64,000 nucleotides of DNA from Pachyseris speciosa (taxonomy: Eukaryota; Cnidaria; Anthozoa; Scleractinia; Pachyseridae). The notes beneath the pieces are model-generated. The model did no database searches, was not told the origin of the DNA, and saw only the letters and a list, made by a program, of their open reading frames with translations. Within the stretch, counting starts at the first letter, position 1; each line of letters starts with the position of its first letter. Shown here one piece after another: positions 48,473 to 60,714 of the stretch. Both the position numbers and the translations under genes were made by a program. Location of the stretch: NCBI GenBank assembly GCA_016490735.1, contig JAEMWC010000231.1:57501-121500 (forward strand), written 5' to 3'.

Positions 48473-49322
48473 ATCTTAACATGTGTAGGGCACTTGAATT
48501 ATGTCCAAATGACGTTTTCACGTATTTACGACGGTTTACGATCTCTTTCATACGATTTCAAGCGTGTTTGTGACGGTTTTTAACGATTTAGTACGATTTC
48601 GGGCTAATTTCAATAAAATATGAGTTAATGTTTGTTATTTCTTTTCAAAGGTCAAAATCGTAGAAAATCGTTTAAAACCGTTGTTAATTGTTCGTAAACC
48701 GTGCCAGTGTACAAATTTGTAAACAAAAATCGTTTTCAATTTTCAAACATGAAAATATCTTTACAACAGAAATAAAATATCAGCCGACAAATATCGCCAA
48801 GGGGACGTTTATTTTCCTTAAACTAGCGCAGTTACAGTACTTGTGCGTTGGTGGTGCTCGCGATCGCGCGTAGCGCGCAACACGCAGGACAGTTGAATTA
48901 CTACGATAACTAGGATTCAACTATCGCACTCGCCTGGTTTTTTTTTTTTTTTTTTCTTTTTTCTTTTTTCCTCTGTTCGTATCATCTTTTTTCGGGAAAT
49001 TTTTCAAGCCAAACTCATTTTTTTTTTTTGTTTTGTTTTTGTTTTTTTTTTTTTTTTTTTTTTTTTTATTCGGATTCTCTTTTAATTAGTCCGATTTTTC
49101 GTAAATAAGTAGTGTAATGCAGTTTACTTTAGTCTAGATTTGATTAATTAACAGTTACCTTATTTCATTCAAGATTATATTCTACGTGAATATCTTTTGC
49201 AATTCAATAGTAAAACTGCTCTTATACCGGCAAGCTCCGTTGGGGAATTGACAAGTGAATACACAAATCGCGAGCGATCACTGCTTGACCAGTTCATCGG
49301 AAAATTGATTCTCTCTGATTCA

Positions 49323-49571
49323 TTTATTGCTTCCCTTGCTTTTTATGGTTTTCCTGGCAACAAGTCCACTGAATTACTTTCGTTTTGGTCCCTCGCAATT
49401 CAAAACAGCCTCACAAACGGCATCTGCGAACGACTGTCTGTCCGGGAAAATGCTGAGATCAGCTTGGCTATAGGTTATTAAGTACACGCTTCTCACTTTG
49501 GCTGGCTGCAATTCGTCAAGGGAACTTTCCGACTGTGAACTACTAGATACATACTGAGAGAGCAGCTCCAT
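49323..49571 (-). pseudogene. HUH/Rep-like fragment, frameshifted (unit 9)
   Basis: Arg45 is intact, but a missing C near 49,389 shifts the frame after residue 61 and ends it at 65 codons. Confidence 0.45.
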
Positions 49572-50367
49572 CGTTATGTTCTTACGAACTTCGTTGACAA
49601 GTATAAGCCGAAATATTAAATCGTTACGGTACTTTTAATTTCCCGCGCAATAATTAGGAAAAGCATTCCTCAGACAGAATAGAAAGCCGACTTAGTTGAG
49701 GCGCGGACTTGACATTTTGACTCCGAATATGGCTCTGATTTATGCATCTTTTGTTTCCATGTTAAGAAAGTATCTAAAACACTTAACATAGCATCTGATG
49801 AGTGTCATGGAGAACATTTTTTTTAGTCTCGCCTGGGTATGCATTCACTGTCAGGTTTGCATTCTGATCTAAAGTTTAACTTTTCAGCGTGCAACTGCTA
49901 CCTAATCGCGCCATTACCATATTTAACACCAGTAGTCACGCCAGTGGGAAACTCGGACAATCTTGGACGGAATAAAATGGACTAATTAACCCCCATCCCC
50001 CCCTAAGCAATGATGAAGGCGCGCGAAGAGCAAAACGCGCCATTTTGGCATCATTGAAATGGGGGGGAGGGGTGGTTCAAATGTTCCATTTATTGTGTCC
50101 AAGATTGTATCAAGACTGTGAACGTCACGAAACAATGGTGCGGGTAATTAGATAGCCATCTGTCAACTCGTTAAACGCGATTAAACACAGGTCTCTGACG
50201 CAGTCACGCGCGTCATCTATTTACGGTGTGCACTCTAAGTTAAGGCATTACACGCGGGATATTTTCGGCAACATGGAGAATATATAACGGTGAATTGTTA
50301 TGTGACTTTCGGAAATAGCAGAGGAGGTGATAAAGAACATTGTTATTACCGAAAAATATCTTTCAAC

Positions 50368-51444
50368 ATGCCAGGGAGAAATAGAATACCCGAGGAAACA
50401 AAGGCTACAATTAGAGCGCTTAAAAACACAACACCTCTCACGCTAGAAGAAATTGCTCTACGATGTAGAATTTCGAAAACAAGTTTGCAACGCATAGCAA
50501 GCACAGAGAACAAAGTGCGAGAGAACCGTAGAACGTTTTGTGGAAGGAAGAAAAAACTCACTCCAGAACAAGAGGCATTAATTCTTCGAAGTCTAGTAGA
50601 ATTGAGAGACCAAGAGGGCTCCTTTTCCTCACGGCGTCTGATGGAGCGGACAGGAATTCATCATGTCACCGACCGGACTGTTAGGCGTTTACTAAATAGA
50701 AATGGTTACTTCTTCCTTCAGGCACGCAAAAAGGGGCTAATGAGTCAGACCGACAAAGACCAGAGAGTGGAGTTTGCCCGGAAAATGCAAGCAGAATACT
50801 CCCCGAGTGTTTGGACAGATTCCCTCGCCTTCTACTTGGATGGTGTCTCATTCGTGTACAAGACTAATCCACTGGAGCAAGCACGCGCCCCCAAAGGGAG
50901 AGTATGGAGAAAAAGATCTGAAGGCCTCACACAAGGGTGCTTGGCCAAAGGCAGTAAATCTGGAACGGGAGGAAAAGTGGCCAAGTTCATGGTAACAATA
51001 AGTCACGGCAAAGGAGTGCTTGTTTGTGAAAGATACGAAAAACTGGATGGAAACTATTTCGCATCTTTTATTGATCAGCATTTCAACACAATGTTTGAGC
51101 GATCATGCAAAGGATTGAGTCGACTGTGGCTGCAAGACGGTGATCCTTCACAAAACAGCAGAGCAGCCCGTGAGGCTATGGCCCGTTGTATTGTGAACTT
51201 TTAAAAATTCCACCGCGAATTCCAGACTTAAATCCAATAGAGAACGTATTCCACATTGTCTCTAAGAAGTTGGCGAAAGATGCGCTTGAAAGAGGCATAA
51301 CGCATGAATCATATGAACAGTTTTGTGAAAGGGTACAAAGAACGATTAGTGGTATTTCACAACAACTGATAGATAGAATTACAGTCTATGAGCTCTCGCG
51401 TGGCCGACATAATAGGAAATAGTGGCGAAAGACTGAAATATTGA
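50368..51444 (+). pseudogene. Tc1-like transposase, C-terminal frameshifts (unit 10)
   Basis: Open to residue 273; a lost C at about 51,189 (CGTTGTATTGTG) then shifts the frame just before the Glu292 region, and two more bases are missing near 51,380 (GAATTACAG). B-type FASF and SRLW occur with A-type IPDLNPIEN, indicating exchange between types. Confidence 0.85.
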
Positions 51445-52297
51445 ATCTTAACATGTGTAGGGCACTTGAATTATGTCCAAATGACGTTTTCACGTATTTA
51501 CGACGGTTTACGATCTCTTTCATACGATTTCAAGCGTGTTTGTGACGGTTTTTAACGATTTAGTACGATTTCGGGCTAATTTCAATAAAATATGAGTTAA
51601 TGTTTGTTATTTCTTTTCAAAGGTCAAAATCGTAGAAAATCGTTTAAAACCGTTGTTAATTGTTCGTAAACCGTGCCAGTGTACAAATTTGTAAATAAAA
51701 ATCGTTTTCAATTTTCAAACATGAAAATATCTTTACAACAGAAATAAAATATCAGCCGACAAATATCGCCAAGGGGACGTTTATTTTCCTTAAACTAGCG
51801 CAGTTGACAGTACCTGTGCGTTGGTGGTGCTCGCGATCGTGCGTAGCGCGCAACACGCAGGACAGTTGAATTACTACGATAACTAGGATTCAACTATCGC
51901 ACTCGCCTGGTTTTTTTTTTTTTTTTTTTTTCTTTTTTCTTTTTTTCCTCTGTTCGTATCATCTTTTTTCGGGAAATTTTTCAAGCCAAACTCATTTTGT
52001 TTTCTTTTTTTTGTTTTTGTTTTTTTTTTTTGTTTTTTTTTTATTCGGATTCTCTTTTAATTAGTCCGATTTTTCGTAAATAAGTAGTGTAATGCAGTTT
52101 ACTTTAGTCTAGACTTGATTAATTAACAGTTACCTTATTTCATTCAAGATTATATTCTACGTGAATATCTTTTGCAATTCAATAGTAAAACTGCTCTTAT
52201 ACCGGCAAGCTCCGTTGGGGAATTGACAAGTGAATACACAAATCGCGAGCGATCACTGCTTGACCAGTTCATCGGAAAATGATTCTCTCTGATTCAT

Positions 52298-52546
52298 TTA
52301 TTGCTTCCCTTGCTTTTTATGGTTTTCCTGGCAACAAGTCCACTGAATTACTTTCGTTTTGGGTCCCTCGCAATTCAAAACAGCCTCACAAACGGCATCT
52401 GCGAACGACTGTCAGTCCGGGAAAATGCTGAGATCAGCTTGGCTATAGGTTATTAAGTACACGCTTCTCACTTTGGCTGGCTGCAATTCGTCAAGGGAAC
52501 TTTCCGACTGTGAACTACTAGATACATACTGAGAGAGCAGCTCCAT
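52298..52546 (-). pseudogene. HUH/Rep-like fragment with nonsense codon (unit 10)
   Basis: TGA at codon 45 (52412-52414). Confidence 0.5.
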
Positions 52547-52933
52547 CGTTATGTTCTTACGAACTTCGTTGACAAGTATAAGCCGAAATATTGAATCGTT
52601 ACGGTACTTTTAATTTCCCGCGCAATAATTAGGAAAAGCATTCCTTCAGACAGAATAGAAAGCCGACTTAGTTGAGGCGCGAACTTGACATTTTGACTCC
52701 GAATATGGCTCTGATTTATGCATCTTTTGTTTCCATGTTAAGAAAGTATCTAAAACGCTTAACATAGCATCTGATGAGTGTCATGGAGAACATTTTTTTA
52801 GTCTCGCCTGGGTATGCATTCACTGTCAGGTTTGCATTCTGATCTAAAGTTTAACTTTTCAGCGTGCAACTGCTACCCTTAATCGCGCCATTACCATATT
52901 TAACACCAGTAGTCACGCCAGTGGGAAACTCGG

Positions 52934-54650
52934 ACAATCTTGGACGGAATAAAATGGACTAATTAACCCCCATCCCCCCCTAAGCAATGATGAAGGCGCG
53001 CGAAGAGCAAAACGCGCCATTTTGGCATCATTGAAATGGGGAGGAGGGGTGGTTCAAATGTTCCATTTATTGTGTCCAAGATTGTATCAAGACTGTGAAC
53101 GTCACGAAACAATGGGTGCGGGTAATTAGATAGCCATCTGTCAACTCGTTAAACGCGATTAAACACAGGTCTCTGACGCAGTCACGCGCGTCATCTATTT
53201 ACGGTGTGCACTCTAAGTTAAGGCATTACACCCGGGATATTTTCGGCAACATGGAGAATATATAACGGTGAATTGTTATGTGACTTTCGGAAATAGCAGA
53301 GGAGGTGATAAAGAACATTGTTATTACCGAAAAATATCTTTCAACATGCCAGGGAGAAAAAGAATACCCGAGGAAACAAAGGCTACAATTAGAGCGCTTA
53401 AAAGCACAACACCTCTCACGCTAGAAGAAATTGCTCTACGATGTAGAATTTCGAAAACAAGTTTGCAACGCATAGCAAGCACAGAGGACAAAGTGCGAGA
53501 GAACCGTAGAACGTTTTGTGGAAGGAAGAAAAAACTCACTCCAGAACAAGAGGCATTAATTCTTCGAAGTCTAGTAGAATTGAGAGACCAAGAGGGCTCC
53601 TTTTCCTCACGGCGTCTGATGGAGCGGACAGGAATTCATCATGTCACCGACCGAACTGTTAGGCGTTTACTAAACAGAAATGGTTACTTCTTCCTTCAGG
53701 CACGCAAAAAGGGGCTAATGAGTCAGACCGACAAAGACCAGAGAGTGGAGTTTGCCCGGAAAATGCAAGCAGAATACTCCCGAGTGTTTGGACAGATTCC
53801 CTCGCCTTCTACTTGGATGGTGTCTCATTCGTGTACAAGACTAATCCACTGGACCAAGCACGCGCCCCCAAAGGGAGAGTATGGAGAAAAAGATCTGAAG
53901 GCCTCACACAAGGGTGCTTGGCCAAAGGCAGTAAATCTGGAACGGGAGGAAAAGTGGCCAAGTTCATGGTAGCAATAAGTCACGGCAAAGGAGTGCTTGT
54001 TTGTGAAAGATACGAAAAACTGGATGGAAACTATTTCGCATCTTTTATTGACCAGCATTTCAACACAATGTTTGAGCGATCATGCAAAGGATTGAGTCGA
54101 CTGTGGCTGCAAGACGGTGATCCTTCACAAAACAGCAGAGCAGCCCGTGAGGCTATGGCCCGTTGCCATTGTGAACTTTTAAAAATTCCACCGCGAATTC
54201 CAGACTTGAATCCAATAGAGAACGTATTCCACATTGTCTCTAAGAAGTTGGCGAAAGATGCGCTTGAAAGAGGCATAACGCATGAATCATATGACAGTTT
54301 TGTGAAAGGGTACAAAGAACGATTAGTGGTATTTCACAACAACTGATAGATAGAACTATACAGTCTATGAGCTCTCGCGTGGCCGACATAATATAGGAAA
54401 TAGTGGCGAAAGACTGAAATATTGAATCTTAACATGTGTAGGGCACTTGAATTATGTCCAAATGACGTTTTCACGTATTTGCGACGGTTTACGATCTATT
54501 TCATACGATTTCAAGCGTGTTTGTGACGGTTTTTTAACGAATTTAGTTACGATTTCGGGCTAATTTCAATAAAATATGAGTTAATGTTTGTTATTTTTCT
54601 TTTTCAAAAGGTCAAATTCGTAGAAAATCGTTTAAAACCGTGTTAATTGT
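52934..54650 (+). repeat. Array unit 11 (type B, 3' truncated, 1,717 bp)
   Basis: MITE at 52935-53084. The unit breaks off in the 3' inverted repeat (GTTAATTGTT) and joins directly to the middle of the next MITE (GGCATCATTG), losing the T tract and the minus-strand ORF. The junction shares only two or three bases. Confidence 0.9.
53346..54425 (+). pseudogene. Tc1-like transposase, frameshifted (unit 11)
   Basis: A C missing at about 53,780 (TACTCCCGAG) shifts the frame before Asp158. A 2-base loss (CATATGACAG, about 54,290) and a 2-base gain (ATAATATAGG, about 54,391) follow. It carries K for N at residue 5 of the protein (PGRKRIPEE), shared with units 12 and 13. Confidence 0.85.
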
Positions 54651-54973
54651 TGGCATCATTGAAATGGGGGGGAGGGGTGGTTCAAATGTTCCATTTATTG
54701 TGTCCAAGATTGTATCAAGACTGTGAACGTCACGAAACAATGGATGCGGGTAATTAGATAGCCATCTGTCAACTCGTTAAACGCGATTAAACACAGGTCT
54801 CTGACGCAGTCACGCGCGTCATCTATTTACGGTGTGCACTCTAAGTTAAGGCATTACACCCGGGATATTTTCGGCAACATGGAGAATATATAACGGTGAA
54901 TTGTTATGTGACTTTCGGAAATAGCAGAGGAGGTGATAAAGAACATTGTTATTACCGAAAAATATCTTTCAAC

Positions 54974-56051
54974 ATGCCAGGGAGAAAAAGAATACCCGAG
55001 GAAACAAAGGCTACAATTAGAGCGCTTAAAGCACAACACCTCTCACGCTAGAAGAAATTGCTCTACGATGTAGAATTTCGAAAACAGGTGTGCAACGCAT
55101 AGCAAGCACAGAGGACAAAGTGCGAGAGAACCGTAGAACGTTTTGTGGAAGGAAGAAAAAACTCACTCCAGAACAAGAGGCATTAATTCTTCGAAGTCTA
55201 GTAGAATTGAGAGACCAAGAGGGCTCCTTTTCCTCACGGCGTCTGATGGAGCGGACAGGAATTCATCATGTCACCGACCGAACTGTTAGGCGTTTACTAA
55301 AAGAAATGGTTACTTCTTCCTTCAGGCACGCAAAAAGGGGCTAATGAGTCAGACCGACAAAGACCAGAGAGTGGAGTTTGCCCGGAAAATGCAAGCAGAA
55401 TACCCCCCGAGTGTTTGGACAGATTCCCTCGCCTTCTACTTGGATGGTGTCTCATTCGTGTACAAGACTAATCCACTGGACCAAACACGCGCCCCAAAGG
55501 GAGAGTATGGAGAAAAAGATCTGAAGGCCTCACACAAGGGTGCTTGGCCAAAGGCAGTAAATCTGGAACGGGAGGAAAAGTGGCCAAGTTCATGGTAGCA
55601 ATAAGTCACGGCAAAGGAGTGCTTGTTGTGTGAAAGATACAAAAAACTGGATAGAAACTATTTCGCATCTTTTATTGACCAGCATTTCAACACAATGTTT
55701 GAGCGATCATGCAAAGGATTGAGTCGACTGTGGCTGCAAGACGGTGATCCTTCACAAAACAGCAAAGCAGCCCGTGAGGCTATGGCCCGTTGCCATTGTG
55801 AACTTTTAAAAATTCCACCGCGAAGTCCAGACTTGAATCCAATAGAGAACGTATTCCACATTGTCTCTAAGAAGTTGGCGAAAGATGCGCTTGAAAGAGG
55901 CATAACGCATGAATCATATGAACAGTTTTGTGAAAGGGTACAAAGAACGATTAGTGGTATTTCACAACAACTGATAGATAGAACTATACAGTCTATGAGT
56001 TCTCGCGTGGCCGACATTATAGGAAATAGTGGCGAAAGACTGAAATATTGA
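54974..56051 (+). pseudogene. Tc1-like transposase, multiply frameshifted (unit 12)
   Basis: Single-base losses at about 55,029 (CTTAAAGCAC), 55,300 (ACTAAAAGAAATGG) and 55,493 (GCCCCAAAGG), and an altered TGCTTGTTGTGTG at 55,620, break the frame into pieces. The final 140 or so codons are intact and include SPDLNPIEN. Confidence 0.85.
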
Positions 56052-56916
56052 ATCTTAACATGTGTAGGGCACTTGAATTATGTCCAAATGACGTTTTCAC
56101 GTATTTGCGACGGTTTACGATCTATTTCATACGATTTCAAGCGTGTTTGTGACGGTTTTTAACGATTTAGTACGATTTCGGGCTAATTGCAATAAAATAT
56201 GAGTTAATGTTTGTTATTTCTTTTCAAAGGTCAAAATCGTAGAAAATCGTTTAAAACCGTTGTTAATTGTTCGTAAACCGTGCCAGTGTACAAATTTGTA
56301 AACAAAAATCGTTTTCAATTTTCAAACATGAAAATATCTTTACAACAGAAATAAAATATCAGCCGACAAATATCGCCAAGGGGACGTTTATTTTCCTTAA
56401 ACTAGCGCACTTGACAGTACCTGTGCGTTGGTGGTGCTCGCGATCGTGTCTAGCGCGCAACTTGCAGGACAGTTGAACTACTATAACTAGGATTCAACTA
56501 TCGCATCCGCCTTTTTTTTTTTTTTTTTGTTTTGTTTCAGTTTTTTTTTCTTTTTTCTTTTTTCCTCTGTTCGTATCATCTTTTTTAGGGAAATTTTTCA
56601 AGCCAAACTCATTTTTTGTTTTGTTTTGTTTTGTTTTTTGTTTTTGCTTTGTTTTGTTTTTATTCGGATTCTCTTTTAATTAGTCCGACTTTTCGTAAAT
56701 AAGTGGTGTAATGCAGTTTACTTTAGTCTAGACTTGATTAATTAACAGTTACCTTATTTTCATTCAAGATTATATTCTACGTGAATATCTTTTGCAATTC
56801 AATAGTAAAACTGCTCTTATACCGGCAAGCTCCGTTGGGGAATTGACAAGTGAATACACAAATCGCGAGCGATCACTGCTTGACCAGTTCATCGGAAAAT
56901 TGATTCTCTCTGATTC

Positions 56917-57166
56917 ATTTATTGCTTCCCTTGCTTTTTATGGTTTTCCTGGCAACAAGTCCACTGAATTACTTTCGTTTTGGGTCCCTCGCAATTCAAA
57001 ACAGCCTCACAAACGGGCATCTGCGAACGACTGTCAGTCCGGGAAAAATGCTGAGACAGCCTGGCTATAGGTATTAAGTACACCCGCTCTCACTTGGCTG
57101 GCTGCATTCGTCAAGGGAACTTTCCGACTGTGAACTACTAGATAAATACTGAGAGAGCAGCTCCAT
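56917..57166 (-). pseudogene. HUH/Rep-like fragment, degraded (unit 12)
   Basis: Several indels (CTGAGACAGC, GGGAAAAATG, CACCCGCTCTC) disrupt it, in addition to the type B stop. Confidence 0.45.
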
Positions 57167-57346
57167 CGTTATGTTCTTACGAACTTCGTTGACAAGTATA
57201 AGCCGAAATATTGAATCGTTACGGTACTTTTTAATTTTCCCGCGCAATAATTAGGAAAAGCATTCCTCAGACAGATAGAAAGCCGACTTAGTTGAGCGCG
57301 AACTTGACATTTTGACTCCGAATATGGCTCTGATTTATGCATCTTT

Positions 57347-57949
57347 AACAAGTCCACTGAATTACTTTCGTTTTGGCTCCCTCGCAATTCAAAACAGCCT
57401 CACAAACGGCATCTGCGAACGACTGTCAGTCCGGGAAAATGCTGAGATCAGCTTGGCTATAGGTTATTAAGTACACGCTTCTCACTTTGGCTGGCTGCAA
57501 TTCGTCAAGGGAACTTTCCGACTGTGAACTACTAGATACATACTGAGAGAGCAGCTCCATCGTTATGTTCTTACGAACTTCGTTTGACAAGTATAAGCCG
57601 AAATATTAAATCGTTACGGTACTTTTAATTTCCCGCGCAATAATTAGGAAAAGCATTCCTTAGACAGAATAGAAAGCCGACTTAGTTGAGGCGCGGACTT
57701 GACATTTTGACTCCGAATATGGCTCTGATTTATGCATCTTTTGTTTCCATGTTAAGAAAGTATCTAAAACGCTTAACATAGCATCTGATGAGTGTCATGG
57801 AGAACATTTTATTTTAGTCTCGCCTGGGTATGCATTCACTGTCAGGTTTGCATTCTGATCTAAAGTTTAACTTTTCAGCGTGCAACTGCTACCCGTAATC
57901 GCGCCATTACCATATTTAACACCAGTAGTCACGCCAGTGGGAAACTCGG
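57347..57949 (+). repeat. Partial duplicate of the unit 3' spacer (unit 12b)
   Basis: Repeats the spacer from AACAAGTCCACTG to the unit end (GGGAAACTCGG), making a local 3'-half duplication. Confidence 0.9.
57350..57560 (-). pseudogene. HUH/Rep-like fragment, second copy beside unit 12
   Basis: Has the TGA at codon 45 (57426-57428) and is cut by the duplication border. Confidence 0.45.
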
Positions 57950-58214
57950 ACATGTATCAAGACTGTGAACGTCACGAAACAATGGGTGCGGGTAATTAGA
58001 TAGCCATCTGTCAACTCGTTAAACGCGATTAAACACAGGTCTCTGACGCAGTCACGCGCGTCATCTATTTACGGTGTGCACTCTAAGTTAAGGCATTACA
58101 CCCGGGATATTTTCGGCAACATGGAGAATATATAACGGTGAATTGTTATGTGACTTTCGGAAATAGCAGAGGAGGTGATAAAGAACATTGTTATTACCGA
58201 AAAATTCTTTCAAC

Positions 58215-59293
58215 ATGCCAGGGAGAAAAAGAATACCCGAGGAAACAAAGGCTACAATTAGAGCGCTTAAAAACACAACACCTCTCACGCTAGAAGAAAT
58301 TGCTCTACGATGTAGAATTTCGAAAACAAGTTTGCAACGCATAGCAAGCACAGAGACAAAGTGCGAGAGAACCGTAGAACGTTTTGTGGAAGGAAGAAAA
58401 AACTCACTCCAGAACAAGAGGCATTAATTCTTCGAAGTCTAGTAGAATTGAGAGACCAAGAGGGCTCCTTTTCCTCACGGCGTCTGATGGAGCGGACAGG
58501 AATTCATCATGTCACCGACCGGACTGTTAGGCGTTTACTAAACAGAAATGGTTACTTCTTCCTTCAGGCACGCAAAAAGGGGCTAATGAGTCAGACCGAC
58601 AAAGACCAGAGAGTGGAGTTTGCCCGGAAAATGCAAGCAGAATACTCCCCGAGTGTTTGGACAGATTCCCTCGCCTTCTACTTGGATGGTGTCTCATTCG
58701 TGTACAAGACTAATCCACTGGACCAAGCACGCGCCCCCAAAGGGAGAGTATGGAGAAAAAGATCTGAAGGCCTCACACAAGGGTGCTTGGCCAAAGGCAG
58801 TAAATCTGGAACGGGAGGAAAAGTGGCCAAGTTCATGGTAGCAATAAGTCACGGCAAAGGAGTGCTTGTTTGTGAAAGATACGAAAAACTGGATGGAAAC
58901 TATTTCGCATCTTTTATTGACCAGCATTTCAACACAATGTTTGAGCGATCATGCAAAGGATTGAGTCGACTGTGGCTGCAAGACGGTGATCCTTCACAAA
59001 ACAGCAAGAGCAGCCCGTGAGGCTATGGCCCGTTGCCATTGTGAACTTTTAAAAATTCCACCGCGAATTCCAGACTTGAATCCAATAGAGAACGTATTCC
59101 ACATTGTCTCTAAGAAGTTGGCGAAAGATGCGCTTGAAAGAGGCATAACGCATGAATCATATGACAGTTTTGTGAAAGGGTACAAAGAACGATTAGTGGT
59201 ATTTCACAACAACTGATAGATAGAACTATACAGTCTATGAGTTCTCGCGTGGCCGACATAATAGGAAATAGTGGCGAAAGACTGAAATATTGA
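58215..59293 (+). pseudogene. Tc1-like transposase, frameshifted (unit 13)
   Basis: One A is missing at about 58,354 (CAGAGACAAAG), one base is gained at about 59,006 (AACAGCAAGAGC) and two are lost at 59,162 (CATATGACAG). The central 200 codons with Asp158 and Asp257 remain open. Confidence 0.85.
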
Positions 59294-60147
59294 ATCTTAA
59301 CATGTGTAGGGCACTTGAATTATGTCCAAATGACGTTTTCACGTATTTGCGACGGTTTACGATCTATTTCATACGATTTCAAGCGTGTTTGTGACGGTTT
59401 TTAAACGATTTAGTACGATTTCGGGCTAATTTCAATAAAATATGAGTTAATGTTTGTTATTTCTTTTCAAAGGTCAAAATCGTAGAAAATCGTTTAAAAC
59501 CGTTGTTAATTGTTTCGTAAACCGTGCCAGTGTACAAATTTGTAAACAAAAATCGTTTTTCAATTTTCAAACATGAAAATATCTTTACAACAGAAATAAA
59601 ATATCAGCCGACAAATATCGCCAAGGGACGTTTATTTTCCTTAACTAGCGCACTTGACAGTACCTGTGCGTTGGTGGTGCTCGCGATCGTGCGTAGCGCG
59701 CAACTTGCAGGACAGTTGAACTACGATAACTAGGATTCAACTATCGTATCCGCCTGGTTTTTTTTTTTTTTTTTTTCTTTTTTCTTTTTTTCTCTGTTCG
59801 TATCATCTTTTTTCGGGAAATTTTCAAGCCAAACTCATTTTTTGTTTTTTTTTGTTTTTTGTTTTTGTTTTTTTTTTTGTTTTTTTTTTTTTATTCGGAT
59901 TCTCTTTAATTAGTCCGATTTTTCGTAAATAAGTGGTGTAATGCAGTTTACTTTAGTCTAGACTTGATTAATTAACAGTTACCTTATTTCATTCAAGATT
60001 ATATTCTACGTGAATATCTTTTGCAATTCAATAGTAAAACTGCTCTTATACCGGCAAGCTCCGTTGGGGAATTGACAAGTGAATACACAAATCGCGAGCG
60101 ATCACTGCTTGACCAGTTCATCGGAAAAATGGATTCTCTCTGATTCA

Positions 60148-60398
60148 TTTATTGCTTCCTTGCTTTTTATGGTTTTCCTGGCAACAAGTCCACTGAATTA
60201 CTTTCGTTTTGGGTCCCTCGCAATTCAAAACAGCCTCACAAACGGCATCTCTGCGAACGACTGTCAGTCCGGGAAAATGCTGAGATCAGCTTGGCTATAG
60301 GTTATTAAGTACACGCTTCTCACTTTGGCTGGCTGCAATTCGTCAAGGGAACTTTCCGACTGTGAACTACTAGATACATACTGAGAGAGCAGCTCCAT
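60148..60398 (-). pseudogene. HUH/Rep-like fragment with nonsense codon (unit 13)
   Basis: Reads to SIFPD and stops (type B TGA at codon 45). Confidence 0.5.
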
Positions 60399-60461
60399 CG
60401 TTATGTTCTTACGAACTTCGTTGACAAGTACAAGCCGAAATATTGAATCGTTACGGTACTT

Positions 60462-60714
60462 CAAAAACCCGCGTAGGCATGGCCTTGTCAGTGAACCTTA
60501 AAAATTCCACACGAATTGACTTAAATCCAATAGGCTATTCCATATTGTTTCTAAGTTGAAAGATGCGCTTAAAGCATCGATGAATCATGAGCATTTTGTG
60601 AAAGGGTACAAAGCATTAGTGGTTTTCACAAAGTTTAAATTTACAGCTATGCTCTCGCGCCACATAATAAAATAGTCAAAGCTGAATATTGACAACTTGG
60701 ACGAATAAAATGAC
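60462..60714 (+). other. Error-like patch: degraded transposase C-terminus and MITE end
   Basis: The sequence follows the transposase from about residue 270 to the stop, but with many deletions of one to about a dozen bases (for example AATCCAATAGGCTATTCC where the unit has an extra GAGAACG). It then shows a degraded MITE start (GACAACTTGGACGAATAAA) and abruptly joins perfect type A sequence. Deletion-rich, substitution-poor damage limited to 250 bp at the B/A boundary suggests an unpolished assembly join rather than biology. Confidence 0.7.

Larger units (their letters stand above)
46980..49956 (+). repeat. Array unit 9 (type B, 2,977 bp)
   Basis: MITE at 46981-47130. Mixed: type B transposase, but the minus-strand ORF keeps the type A Arg45 codon. 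Confidence 0.95.
49957..52933 (+). repeat. Array unit 10 (type B, 2,977 bp)
   Basis: MITE at 49958-50107, one G-run variant. Transposase is a mosaic of A-like and B-like residues. Confidence 0.95.
54651..57346 (+). repeat. Array unit 12 (type B, 5' MITE truncated)
   Basis: Begins inside the MITE (remaining part 54651-54712). Ends at about 57,346, where the 3' spacer (GCATCTTT) jumps back to an earlier point of the same spacer (AACAAGTCC). T tract replaced partly by TTTTG repeats (about 56,528-56,660). Confidence 0.9.
57950..60461 (+). repeat. Array unit 13 (type B, MITE lost)
   Basis: The MITE is reduced to ACATGTA at 57950-57956, so the unit end joins the 5' leader almost directly. The unit stops at about 60,461 (TTACGGTACTT). 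Confidence 0.9.
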
